DNA of 64,000 nucleotides from CAZUZS01 sp964624795 (GTDB taxonomy: Bacteria; Calditrichota; Calditrichia; RBG-13-44-9): positions 1 through 64,000 of the forward strand of contig CAZUZS010000011.1 of the NCBI GenBank assembly GCA_964624795.1. Direction: 5' to 3'. The notes under the pieces were generated by a model. The model saw nothing but the letters and a program-made list of their open reading frames with translations. It made no database searches and was not told the origin of the DNA. Each line of letters opens with the position of its first letter. The first letter of the stretch is position 1. The translations under genes and the position numbers were made by a program. Shown here piece by piece: positions 15,890 through 24,702 of this stretch.

Positions 15890-18256
15890 ATGACTGACAT
15901 TGTCGTAAAACCGGAGAAGCAGCAGCTATCGGAGCTGCTGCAGGTGATTGACCGCTTGAAAATCGGGCCGGTTCGGGTGGAAAAAAGGCGCTTCATGATG
16001 CCCTACAGCGTATTCCGTGACGGGAAAGAGGAATCGACCGATCTTATTTATCGCTATGAGGAAGATGTCTTCGATCCCGGCGAAGCCGCTTCGCACAATC
16101 TTGCCGCCATGATCGGCGCCCAGGTTGGGCTCAACTATGGCCTATTCTGCAAGGAAATTGTATTTACTGGTTCGTATGACAATTACGACCGCCGTTTCCT
16201 GGAAGATATGGCGCAAAACACCGCCAGGGAGATTTACGTTAAAAAATTTCAGGAGCCAAATCCCTTCCTTCAGGGCGCTGCTGTCGGAGCACCGGAAATC
16301 AAACTGGAAAACTACCTGCTGGCAAAGGTTACTTTTCAGGAAGAACCAGCACAAAAGAAAGCGAAAGCCGAAAAGTGGAAAGTTGACCGGTCGCGACACA
16401 GCGTGCTTTCCAGCGGGGGAAAAGACAGCCTGCTCAGTTTCGGATTGCTGAATGAGCTGGGCGTGGAAACTCATCCAATTTTTATCAATGAATCGGGGCG
16501 GCACTGGTACACCGCGCTGAATGCCTTTCGCCATTTCCGGCAGAATGTTCCCAACACCGCCCGGGTGTGGACAAATGCCGACCGGCTGTTTTCCTGGATG
16601 CTGCGGCACCTGCCGTTCATCCGGCCGGATTTTGCCGATGTTCGCTCCGACGATTATCCGGTGCGGTTGTGGACGGTGGCGGTTTTTCTTTTTGGGGCGC
16701 TTCCGCTGCTGCGGAAGCGGGGAATTGGCCGCCTGCTCATCGGCGACGAATACGACACCACCCGCCGGGTTTCCCACAACGGCATTCCCCATTACGATGG
16801 CCTTTACGACCAGAGTCGCTATTTCGATAACGCCCTCACCCGCTATTTTATGCGAAAGGGATGGGGCATCAGCCAGTTTTCTATTTTGCGGCCACTCTCC
16901 GAAATACTGATCGAAAAGATATTAACGAAGCGCTATCCGGAGCTGCAACGACACCAGGTTTCCTGCCACGCGGCACATATCGAAGGAGAACGGGTGCTGC
17001 CGTGCGGCCGTTGCGAAAAGTGCCGCCGAATTGTGGGCATGCTCACCGCCATCGGCGCCGATCCGACACGTTGCGGCTATACGCCGAAACAAATTGAATA
17101 TTGTCTCTCTGGCCTGGTGGAAAAAGGCGTGCACCAGGAATCCGCCGGCGCCAGGCACATGGCCTTTCTGCTGGCCAACAAAAACATTCTGCCCATGGAT
17201 GGCAGGAGTAAAGCCGGCATTAAAGAAAAGCCGGAGATCATGAAAGTGCGGATCGATCCGGAACGTTCGCCGGTAGAGGGTATTCCGGTTGATCTGCGCG
17301 AGCCGCTGCTTAGAATCATGCTGGAGTACGCAGAAGGGATAGTTCGGCGCAGCGGCCGGTTGTGGCTGGATGTCGATCTGCTTAGTGATCCTTCGCTTTT
17401 GCAACCTTACCCATACGAGCCGCCGGTTTATGCGACCGGGTCAAATCCGGAGACAACTGGCTCATCGCCGCAGAAGCACTGGTATTTGTTGGGGGAACTC
17501 ACCTGGCCGGAGGCGGAAAAGCGACTGAAGGAGGTTGATGTGGCGCTGTTGCCGGTGGGCGCCCTGGAACAGCACGGCCCGCACCTGCCGCTGGACACCG
17601 ATGCCTTCGATGCGGAGTATCTGGCCCGCGAGGTGGCGGCCGCTTGCAGCGATCCCAAACCGATTGTCCTGCCGCTCATCCCGTATGGGGTGTCCTATCA
17701 TCACGACGATTTCAAGGGGACAATCAGCATCGGGAATGACACGCTCTCCCGCCTGGTTTACGAGGTTGGCATGAGCGCCGCTCGCAACGGGATAACCAAA
17801 TTTGTTATCATTAACGGACATGGCGGAAATGCGCCGGCATTGAAATTTGCGGCGCAGATGATCAACCGCGATTCCCAGATTTTCACCACAGTGGATACCG
17901 GTGAGACCAGTGACACCGACCTGGCAAATCTCAGCGAAACGCCAAATGACGTTCACGCCGGCGAAATCGAAACCAGTACCACCCTCGCATTGCGCCCGCA
18001 CTTGGTTGAAATGGATAAAGCGAAGAAGTTTGTACCGGATTTTTCCAGCCACTATCTGAATTTCAGCTCTAAACGAAGCGTGGAATGGTACGCCCGGACA
18101 GCCAAGCTTTCGCGTTTTGGTGTTCTTGGCGACCCCACCAAAGCCACCCGTGAAAAGGGTGAAAAAATGTGGGAAATCATGATAAAGAACTTGGTGGAGC
18201 TGGTGGAAGACCTGAAAAGCATGACGCTGAACGAGATCTACGAAAAACGATATTAA
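15890..18256 (+). CDS. PP-loop ATP pyrophosphatase fused to creatininase domain
   Basis: A 788-residue fusion. Residues 1-165 have no motif I know. At 170-185 RHSVLSSGGKDSLLSF is a PP-loop (SGGKDS), the signature of enzymes that activate a substrate with ATP giving AMP and PPi. A Cys/His cluster follows (CHAAH 359-363, PCGRCEKCRR 371-380), as in QueC-like proteins. Residues 531-788 are a creatininase/MftE-like amidohydrolase: LLPVGALEQHGPHLPLDTD (E560, H562, D569, D571), YGVSYHHDDF, NGHGGNAPALKF. Such domains hydrolyse cyclic or linear amides with two metals. From memory MurL, the ATP-dependent glutamate epimerase of UDP-MurNAc-peptides, is also PP-loop-like, but I cannot confirm relationship. 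The gene lies 36 bp after DUF1611 and 14 bp before the epimerase. Confidence 0.82.
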   Translation: MTDIVVKPEKQQLSELLQVIDRLKIGPVRVEKRRFMMPYSVFRDGKEESTDLIYRYEEDVFDPGEAASHNLAAMIGAQVGLNYGLFCKEIVFTGSYDNYDRRFLEDMAQNTAREIYVKKFQEPNPFLQGAAVGAPEIKLENYLLAKVTFQEEPAQKKAKAEKWKVDRSRHSVLSSGGKDSLLSFGLLNELGVETHPIFINESGRHWYTALNAFRHFRQNVPNTARVWTNADRLFSWMLRHLPFIRPDFADVRSDDYPVRLWTVAVFLFGALPLLRKRGIGRLLIGDEYDTTRRVSHNGIPHYDGLYDQSRYFDNALTRYFMRKGWGISQFSILRPLSEILIEKILTKRYPELQRHQVSCHAAHIEGERVLPCGRCEKCRRIVGMLTAIGADPTRCGYTPKQIEYCLSGLVEKGVHQESAGARHMAFLLANKNILPMDGRSKAGIKEKPEIMKVRIDPERSPVEGIPVDLREPLLRIMLEYAEGIVRRSGRLWLDVDLLSDPSLLQPYPYEPPVYATGSNPETTGSSPQKHWYLLGELTWPEAEKRLKEVDVALLPVGALEQHGPHLPLDTDAFDAEYLAREVAAACSDPKPIVLPLIPYGVSYHHDDFKGTISIGNDTLSRLVYEVGMSAARNGITKFVIINGHGGNAPALKFAAQMINRDSQIFTTVDTGETSDTDLANLSETPNDVHAGEIETSTTLALRPHLVEMDKAKKFVPDFSSHYLNFSSKRSVEWYARTAKLSRFGVLGDPTKATREKGEKMWEIMIKNLVELVEDLKSMTLNEIYEKRY

Positions 18257-18270
18257 AACAGGAAGTGCAC

Positions 18271-19338
18271 ATGAAAATCAGCCGGGTGGAAGCATGGCCG
18301 GTGCCCATGACATTGTCGGAACCTTACACCATTGCTTATGAAACCGTGGAGAGCGCCACCAACGTTTTTTTTCGCATCGAAACGAACCGGGGCGTGACCG
18401 GTTTTGGCTGTGCCGCACCGGATAAAGTCGTTACCGGGGAAACAGCGGAAAGCGTACTGCTGGCCGTAAAAAACATAGTTGATCCGGTGCTCAGGGGTTC
18501 AGATGCGTTACGGCTGGTCATGCTAATGGAAAAATTAAAAGAGCCCCTCAAATTACAACCTTCCGCTTTGGCGGCGGTTGACATGGCGCTTCACGACATA
18601 CTGGGAAAAACGGCGAACCTGCCGCTCTGGAAGCTGTTGGGCGGTTTTCGGGACCGGATCAAAACCAGCGTCACCATCGGCATTTTGCCGGTGAATGAAA
18701 CGGTTGCTGCCGCACGGGATTGGAAGGAAAGGGGCTTCAAATGTTTGAAAATAAAAGGTGGTAAGGATGTCCCGGTCGATGTTGAACGGATTTTGAAAGT
18801 TCGGGAAGCAGTTGGCAAAGAAATGGAATTGCGATTCGATGCCAACCAGGGCTACACTGTGGAGCAGTCGGTTGAGTTCGTGGAGAAAACGAAATCCGCC
18901 CGGTTGGAGCTGATTGAGCAGCCCACACCCAAAAGCGAGTTGGATCTGCTGGGGCGAGTAACCAGCGGCGTCCACATCCCGGTTATGGCAGACGAAAGCT
19001 TGATGAACCTGCGCGATGCATTTCGCCTGGCACGCCGCGACCTGGTGGACATGGTGAATATCAAACTTATGAAGGTGGGTGGAATTTTAGAGGCGTTGCA
19101 GATCAATTCGGTGGCGCGGGCGGCGGGCCTGGAAGTGATGGTTGGCTGCATGGACGAGGCAGCACTTTCCATTGCGGCCGGCCTGCATTTCGCTCTCGCC
19201 CGCCCCAATGTAATGTACGCCGATCTTGATGGCCATCTGGATCTCCTGGACGATCCATCCGCTGGAGCTGTTATTATCCGCCACGGCACGCTTTTCCCGA
19301 ACAACGCTCCGGGGCTGGGATTTGACATAAAAAATTAA
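18271..19338 (+). CDS. Enolase-superfamily dipeptide epimerase (Ala-Glu epimerase/DgcA type)
   Basis: A 355-residue muconate-lactonizing subgroup enzyme. Catalytic lysines appear as KCLKIKGGK (KxK, K160/K162) and VNIKLMKVGG (K265/K268). Metal ligands are D190 (LRFDANQGY), E216 (LIEQPTP) and D241 (MADESLM). VGCMDEAALS and DLDGHLDL are typical of L-Ala-D/L-Glu epimerases. DgcA, which epimerises N-acetyl-D-glutamate, belongs to the same family. The open frame extends 34 codons upstream into the fusion gene, but ATG 18271 with AGGAAG before it gives the family N-terminus MKISRVEAWPV. Together with DUF1611 two genes earlier, an acyl-glutamate or gamma-type dipeptide substrate is likely (inference). 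Confidence 0.88.
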   Translation: MKISRVEAWPVPMTLSEPYTIAYETVESATNVFFRIETNRGVTGFGCAAPDKVVTGETAESVLLAVKNIVDPVLRGSDALRLVMLMEKLKEPLKLQPSALAAVDMALHDILGKTANLPLWKLLGGFRDRIKTSVTIGILPVNETVAAARDWKERGFKCLKIKGGKDVPVDVERILKVREAVGKEMELRFDANQGYTVEQSVEFVEKTKSARLELIEQPTPKSELDLLGRVTSGVHIPVMADESLMNLRDAFRLARRDLVDMVNIKLMKVGGILEALQINSVARAAGLEVMVGCMDEAALSIAAGLHFALARPNVMYADLDGHLDLLDDPSAGAVIIRHGTLFPNNAPGLGFDIKN

Positions 19339-19390
19339 AAAAGAATACCCAGATTCTTAGCGTGATTAAAATGATCGCTCACATCCGGCA

Positions 19391-19410
19391 AATCCTGTTT
19401 ATCCTGTCCA
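19391..19410 (+). repeat. ATCCTGT-type dispersed repeat, copy 3
   Basis: AATCCTGTTTATCCTGTCCA is a direct repetition of the ATCCTGT unit, shared with 5350-5375 (minus) and 5756-5776 (plus). It sits between the epimerase and the glycosyltransferase. Confidence 0.5.
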
Positions 19411-19468
19411 AAAGCAAAAATCCACAATATTTATGTATTAGGCCGATAAAACAGGAAGGAGCAAACTC

Positions 19469-20716
19469 ATGAAATTCAGCACCGCTTTACGGCAAAAAAG
19501 CCGCAGAAGACTGGAGCGCCTGGGCGAGGCCGATGTTTTAATTGGGATACCCTGTTTTAACAATGATTCCACAATCCGCCATGTGATCAAGACCGTGGAG
19601 GATGGATTGGTGCGTTTTTACCCGAATCACCGCTGCGTGGTAATGGTTGCCGATGGCGGCTCGGTAGATGATTCACGGGAAGAAAGCGACGAGTTGGAAA
19701 GCAGCCCCTGGATCGAGCGGATCGTCTCCATTTACCGCGGCGTTCCGGGAAAGGGCAGCGCTGTGCGGGCAATATTCGAAGCGGCAGATCTTCTTAAAAC
19801 CCACGCCTGTGCCCTCTTCGATTCCGACCTTCGTTCCATTACACCGGAATGGATACATTGCGTTCTTCATCCCATTATGGAAAATGGCGTGGATTTCGTG
19901 GCGCCCTACTATCGCCGGTATAAATATGACGGCACCATTACCAACAATATTGTCTATAATCTGACCCGTGCGCTTTACGGTTACCAGGTGCGCCAACCGA
20001 TAGGGGGAGACTTCGCCTTCAGCCTGCCGCTTGTCAAAAAATACATCGAACAGGATGTGTGGGAAACCGACGTGGCGCGTTTCGGCATCGACATCTGGTT
20101 GACAACTACCGCCATGGTGAACAACGCCAATATCGTGCAGGCTAATCTGGGAGTGAAAATTCACGACGTCAAAGATCCGGCTGAATCACTTGGCCCCATG
20201 TTCCGGCAAGTCGTTTCCACCCTTCTGGATTTAATGGTGCGGAATGAACCAATCTGGAAAAAAGTGAAAGGCAGCCAGCCGGTTCCCATTGTTGGTGATG
20301 CACTGGATGTGGAACCGCAGGCATTTGATGTCAACGTGAGCAAGCTGGTGGAAGACTTCAAGGTTGGATACAATAATTATGGGGAGATCTGGGCTAAGAT
20401 CGTCGCTCCGGATAATTGGAAGGTCATTGAAAAATTAGCCAGAACGGATGTCGATAATTTCCTGTTTCCGGTCGAAGTCTGGGCCAAAATCCTTTACGAT
20501 CTGGCAGCCGCTTATCACCATTGGAAGGGCAACTGCTTCCTGATGGTCGGTTTGATGACACCACTCTACTTTGCACGGATCGCTTCATTTGTGAATCGCA
20601 GCAAAAACATGAGTAATGAGGAAGCTGAAGCCCTGGTTGAAGAGCAGGCTATTATTTTCGAGGACGCAAAAGAATACCTTGTCCGGCGCTGGAATGAGGA
20701 TGTGAGCTATTCATAA
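19469..20716 (+). CDS. Family-2-fold glycosyltransferase, possible glycosylglycerate synthase type
   Basis: A 415-residue cytoplasmic GT-A glycosyltransferase. It begins with a basic segment, then LIGIPCFNNDSTIRHVI (24-40), VVMVADGGSVDD (57-68), GVPGKGSAVRAIFEAA (91-106) and the metal motif LFDSDLRSI (116-124, DxD-like D118/D120). RQPIGGDFAFS and FGIDIWLTT resemble the acceptor half of mannosylglycerate and glucosyl-3-phosphoglycerate synthases, whose products are compatible solutes; I cannot tell donor or acceptor. AGGAAGGAG precedes the ATG. It is the last plus-strand gene of the cluster and converges on an MscS channel gene 40 bp away. Confidence 0.8.
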   Translation: MKFSTALRQKSRRRLERLGEADVLIGIPCFNNDSTIRHVIKTVEDGLVRFYPNHRCVVMVADGGSVDDSREESDELESSPWIERIVSIYRGVPGKGSAVRAIFEAADLLKTHACALFDSDLRSITPEWIHCVLHPIMENGVDFVAPYYRRYKYDGTITNNIVYNLTRALYGYQVRQPIGGDFAFSLPLVKKYIEQDVWETDVARFGIDIWLTTTAMVNNANIVQANLGVKIHDVKDPAESLGPMFRQVVSTLLDLMVRNEPIWKKVKGSQPVPIVGDALDVEPQAFDVNVSKLVEDFKVGYNNYGEIWAKIVAPDNWKVIEKLARTDVDNFLFPVEVWAKILYDLAAAYHHWKGNCFLMVGLMTPLYFARIASFVNRSKNMSNEEAEALVEEQAIIFEDAKEYLVRRWNEDVSYS

Positions 20717-20756
20717 TGATTTGAGCGGCTCATCATAGTCTCGGATTTCTTCACAT

Positions 20757-21692
20757 TCATTCAGCAGGCGGTTTTGTGCCTTTCTTGCCTTCGGTAAGGT
20801 TGTCATAAAAACGGGTAGTCGGGTAGGCAAAGTCGATGTCATCATGTTTTGCAAATTCTTCCAGCACTGCTTCCCAGATTTCCTCTTCGCTTCCGCGGCG
20901 ACGACGAGGCTCAATAAGATAACGAATAGTAAGAAGAATGCCGCTGTCCTTGACCGTTGTATAAACGGTGGGCGTAAGCGTATGATAGAAGATCATAAAC
21001 TTCTTGCTGGCTTCTTTGATGCGTTTCTCCGCAGCGGCGCTCAAGTGTTCCCCCCGTCCTTCTGCAATCTTCAGCAAAATTTGCTTGGCTTTTTTCCAGT
21101 CGCTTTCATAAGTAACCAACACCGGGATTTCGTTCCATAAGAACTGAAAACCGCGGCTGTAATTGGCCAGCACTTCGCTGAGAACCATGAAATTCGGGAC
21201 GTGAACAATCCTGCCGGTGCTTTGCTCCGCATCCACCCAGTTGCCAATCTCCATCAGGCTGAATTTGAATACCCGAATATCAATCACATCGCCCCGATGA
21301 TTGCCGATTTCGATGCGGTCGCCCACCATGAAGGGCCGCCGCCACAGAATGAACAGCCAGCCGGCAAAACTGGTGACCAGGTCTTTCAATGCGATAGCCA
21401 ATCCGGCCGTGATCAAACCCAGAAAAGTTGCCAGGGACTGGATTCCCTCGAACCACACCCGCACCACCAGGAATAGCCCAATGACAACCGAAACATAAGT
21501 GGTGCTTTTTTGCCAGCGATAGCGCGCCTGCACATCCTCGGTTCGCCGCCACAGAATGCGAATTACCACCGTCCGGAGCAGCCACAGGGTAAAAATAATC
21601 AGAAGCGAGGCAAGAAGTCGGCTCTGGACGGTTGGCGCCAGTCCTGTTATTTCCTTAATCCAACCGGACATTTTATTAAGGTTATCTCCCAT
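20757..21692 (-). CDS. MscS-family mechanosensitive channel
   Basis: A 311-residue inner-membrane channel that opens under membrane tension to release solutes on osmotic downshock. Three hydrophobic segments lie at about 25-120, the last (ATFLGLITAGLAIALKDLVTS) being the pore-lining helix with its Gly/Ala pattern. The beta domain follows (RPFMVGDRIEIGNHRGDVIDI) and then an alpha/beta cytoplasmic domain. The C-terminus is hydrophilic (LTEGKKGTKPPAE). AGAGGGAAGAGA precedes the ATG. It faces the glycosyltransferase gene end to end; a joint role in osmotic adjustment is suggestive only, because the two are on opposite strands. Confidence 0.88.
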   Translation of the reverse strand: MGDNLNKMSGWIKEITGLAPTVQSRLLASLLIIFTLWLLRTVVIRILWRRTEDVQARYRWQKSTTYVSVVIGLFLVVRVWFEGIQSLATFLGLITAGLAIALKDLVTSFAGWLFILWRRPFMVGDRIEIGNHRGDVIDIRVFKFSLMEIGNWVDAEQSTGRIVHVPNFMVLSEVLANYSRGFQFLWNEIPVLVTYESDWKKAKQILLKIAEGRGEHLSAAAEKRIKEASKKFMIFYHTLTPTVYTTVKDSGILLTIRYLIEPRRRRGSEEEIWEAVLEEFAKHDDIDFAYPTTRFYDNLTEGKKGTKPPAE

Positions 21693-21778
21693 TCTCTTCC
21701 CTCTGAAGAATATTCATTATCTGCAACTTTTTGAGCAGCGAAGAGCATCTCGGCGCAACCATGATGTGTCCCGACTCT

Positions 21779-22639
21779 TCAATCCTCTAATTCCGCATAG
21801 CGAATAGCGTTTTTGCCGCTTTTTTTTACCTCGTACATGAGGTCGTCTGCTCTGGTAATAATCTCATCAACCGAGTGCGGGATTTGATGAAATGTCATGC
21901 TGCCGATGCTGAAAGTAACCGGCCAGTTGTTTTCACGCATGACGCGCAGCAGCGATTTATGCATTCTATCCAGCACATTGGCGGCAGCGGCCATGTCGGT
22001 TTCTGGAAGCAGGATGGCAAATTCATCGCCGCCCAGCCGCCCCACCAGATCGGTTTGTCTTACCTCCCGGTTCATTTGACCGGCAACCTCTCTCAGCAGT
22101 TCATCTCCGGTATTGTGACCATGCGTATCGTTGACCGATTTAAAATTGTCAAGATCGATATACGCCAGGGTGAAAAAATGACCATAGCGACCCGCTCTTT
22201 CCCGTTCCGTACTTACCGCGTTAAAAAAGGAACGGCTATTTGCTGTTTTTGTCAAATGATCGATATGCGCCAGGGTTCTCTCGTGTTCCAGGGATCCCCT
22301 CAACTTCGCCAGAATCAGCACCACAACCAGGAACATTCCAAGACGCATAAATGCATTCCAGTAAGGAATGATGGGATGTGTGTAAAAGTGCTCCGCTAAA
22401 ATGTCGGCTTCAAACCAAACCACGGTGCTTATCAGGGCAACCAGGCTCCCGATCCATTTGTTGGAATACCAGGTAACCCAGATGATTGGAACCAGGTAAA
22501 AAATCGCAAAACTCACCTGGTATCCGGTTAAATAATCGACAATCCCTATGAACGCGACAAGTGCTATGCCGGGAATAATTATCCGCCATGAGAATTGGCG
22601 ATTTGTTCTTTCCTCAATTTGCTGTGCCGGTTCTGCCAA
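21779..22639 (-). CDS. Membrane diguanylate cyclase (GGDEF)
   Basis: A 286-residue protein with about four membrane helices in residues 18-115, a short linker and a GGDEF domain (120-284). The active motif LVGRLGGDEFAILLPETD is intact, as is the inhibitory site RQTD five residues before GGDEF, so it probably makes c-di-GMP and is product-inhibited. The frame is bounded by a stop just upstream and the first possible start is TTG 22639; there is no strong Shine-Dalgarno, so translation may be weak. The membrane part resembles the common DUF4118/MASE-type small sensors but I cannot assign a ligand. Confidence 0.85.
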   Translation of the reverse strand: MAEPAQQIEERTNRQFSWRIIIPGIALVAFIGIVDYLTGYQVSFAIFYLVPIIWVTWYSNKWIGSLVALISTVVWFEADILAEHFYTHPIIPYWNAFMRLGMFLVVVLILAKLRGSLEHERTLAHIDHLTKTANSRSFFNAVSTERERAGRYGHFFTLAYIDLDNFKSVNDTHGHNTGDELLREVAGQMNREVRQTDLVGRLGGDEFAILLPETDMAAAANVLDRMHKSLLRVMRENNWPVTFSIGSMTFHQIPHSVDEIITRADDLMYEVKKSGKNAIRYAELED

Positions 22640-22750
22640 TCGATCTCATTCATTTTTTGGTGTGAATAAATCGTATCCGTGAAAATCATTTTCCCCGATT
22701 ATCCCGTCCGGAGTGGATTTGGATATTAAAATCCAGAGAGGATTTTGATC

Positions 22751-23857
22751 TTAAATCCATTTCTTCCGCCGGAAATAGAGAAGCATGAAGAAGGAGATAA
22801 TAATCATCACACCCCAAACTACCGGGTATCCCCAGTGCCATTTCAATTCCGGCATGAATTCAAAATTCATCCCATAAACACCGACAATAAAAGTTAGAGG
22901 AATAAACAGGGTGGCAATGATGGTCAGGATTTTCATCACCTCGTTCATCCGGTTGCTGAGGCTGGACAGGTAGATATCCAGAATTCCGGATACCATTTCG
23001 CGATAGGTTTCGATAGTATCCACTACCTGGATGGTGTGGTCGTACAAATCCCGCAGAAACGGTGCCGTTGATTTTTTAATCAGGGGATTTTCATCCCGAA
23101 TGAGTGTTCCGATTACCTCGCGCAGCGGCCAGATAGACCTGCGAAGAAAGATCAGCTCTCTCTTCATTTGCTGTATGGCCTGCACGGTGGACTGGTCAGG
23201 ATTTCCAAGCACTTCTTCCTCAAGATTCTCGATTCGCTCTCCCAATTTTTCCAGCACCAGGAAGTAATTATCGATTACAACATCCATGAGGGCATAAAGC
23301 AGGTAGTCAGGCCCGCTCTTTCGCACCCGGCCTTTTCCACCCTGGATTCGTTCCCGGATTGAATCGAACACGTCGCCTTCCCGTTCCTGGAAAGTGATGA
23401 CAAAATTGGGACCTAAAATCAGGCTGAGCTGTTCGATGTCGAGCTCATCATGATTATTGTTATAGCTGATCATTTTAAAAACGATAAAGATATATTCATC
23501 AAAAATTTCCGCTTTGGGGCGCTGGTCGGTATTCAGAATATCTTCCAGCACCAGGGGATGAATTGAATAGTATTCACCGATGGTTTCCAGGATATTTACC
23601 TCGTGCAAACCGTCTATATTTAGCCAGGTGACGGTTGGAGATTTCTTGAACGGCAAAGTTTCTTCAACCGATTTCAGTGCCTTCACCTCAAGCTTCTGCT
23701 GGTCGTAATCAATCACTGAAATCCTGGCTGTTTCGACCTTTTTCTCACCCACATGTACCATTGAACCGGGAGGCAGCCCGATTTTCTTGGAGCGCTTCTT
23801 GGTCAGGCGATGCTTGAATTTCAGTCCAAGCCTGGATGCAGTTGATTGTTCCTTCAT
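22751..23857 (-). CDS. corA: CorA-family magnesium/cobalt transporter
   Basis: A 368-residue protein with a large cytoplasmic N-terminal domain and two C-terminal membrane helices separated by the signature loop YGMNFEFMPEL. This is the CorA pore that carries Mg2+ (and Co2+/Ni2+) inward as a pentamer. The C-terminus is short and basic (YFRRKKWI). GGAGGAAAT precedes ATG 23857, which overlaps the stop of the YihY-like gene as ATGA, so the two are co-translated. An N-terminal 40-residue basic stretch (LKFKHRLTKKRSKKIGL) is typical of long CorA proteins. Confidence 0.9.
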   Translation of the reverse strand: MKEQSTASRLGLKFKHRLTKKRSKKIGLPPGSMVHVGEKKVETARISVIDYDQQKLEVKALKSVEETLPFKKSPTVTWLNIDGLHEVNILETIGEYYSIHPLVLEDILNTDQRPKAEIFDEYIFIVFKMISYNNNHDELDIEQLSLILGPNFVITFQEREGDVFDSIRERIQGGKGRVRKSGPDYLLYALMDVVIDNYFLVLEKLGERIENLEEEVLGNPDQSTVQAIQQMKRELIFLRRSIWPLREVIGTLIRDENPLIKKSTAPFLRDLYDHTIQVVDTIETYREMVSGILDIYLSSLSNRMNEVMKILTIIATLFIPLTFIVGVYGMNFEFMPELKWHWGYPVVWGVMIIISFFMLLYFRRKKWI

Positions 23858-24702
23858 ATTTCCTCCTGCGGTTCATCATCGATTTTGGCCTCTCTTCTCT
23901 CACGATAAAGCTGACCAATTTCGGCGCCGGTAATAAAAACCAGTGAAGAGTAGTAAAGCCACAATGCCAGTGCCACAATGAAAATATAAGTTCCGTAAAC
24001 CCTGGTAAGCGTCACAGAATGTGCAATATAATATCCGAAACCTTCCTTTGCAATTTCCCACAGAATGGCTGCCCAGAAAGCGCTGACCGCCGCAACTCTT
24101 CGCTTCGGGCGTTCGTCCGGGATGAGAAAATATAAGATGAAAAACATAAAATATATGACTGAAAACGAGATCAGGCCCAGTCCGATTGACGCGAATACCT
24201 GGTAGATTTTTTCAATCACCGCGAATCTGTTTAGAAAATTCAGGGCGATGCCCAAAGCTGGAAAAATCATTACAAAAAAAAGGAAAAAAATTGCCACCAG
24301 AAAAATCAGGGCAAAATCATATAATTTGCCAATAATGACATTTCTGCCATGCGGTACACGGAAAGTCGTGTTCAGGATTGTTCGCATGCTGCTGAATAAG
24401 CCGCTTGCAGCGAACAGCAAACCAAATATTCCCAGGGAACCTGTCCAGGTTTTGAATATTCTGAACTCATTTACCCGGGCCCGGACAATCTCTTCGATAT
24501 AGCTTGAAGACCTTTCATAGGGAATGAGGGTATGAATAAAATGGCTGATCTGGCTGATTACTGCAGGTTTATCAACGACCATTCCCACTACCGAAAAAAC
24601 AATCAGTACAAACGGAACAATGCAGGTAAAGATAGAAAATGTCAGCCCGCTTCCCATTAAAAATGCATGGTTTGAATCGAGCCGGAGATAGAGTCCCTTC
24701 AA
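23854..24702 (-). CDS. YihY/BrkB-family membrane protein, 5' end lost in gap
   Basis: About 280 residues are visible, from LKGLYLRLDSNHAFLMGSGL to the hydrophilic end ERREAKIDDEPQEEI. Six hydrophobic segments and the family stretch GLLFAASGLFSSMRTILNTTF, then TLTRVYGTYIFIVALALWLYY, identify the YihY/BrkB family (formerly called ribonuclease BN; function unclear). The first 30-60 codons fall in the 100-N gap; the length of N is conventional, so frames on both sides cannot be joined. It overlaps corA by ATGA. Confidence 0.8.
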   Translation of the reverse strand: MKGLYLRLDSNHAFLMGSGLTFSIFTCIVPFVLIVFSVVGMVVDKPAVISQISHFIHTLIPYERSSSYIEEIVRARVNEFRIFKTWTGSLGIFGLLFAASGLFSSMRTILNTTFRVPHGRNVIIGKLYDFALIFLVAIFFLFFVMIFPALGIALNFLNRFAVIEKIYQVFASIGLGLISFSVIYFMFFILYFLIPDERPKRRVAAVSAFWAAILWEIAKEGFGYYIAHSVTLTRVYGTYIFIVALALWLYYSSLVFITGAEIGQLYRERREAKIDDEPQEEI

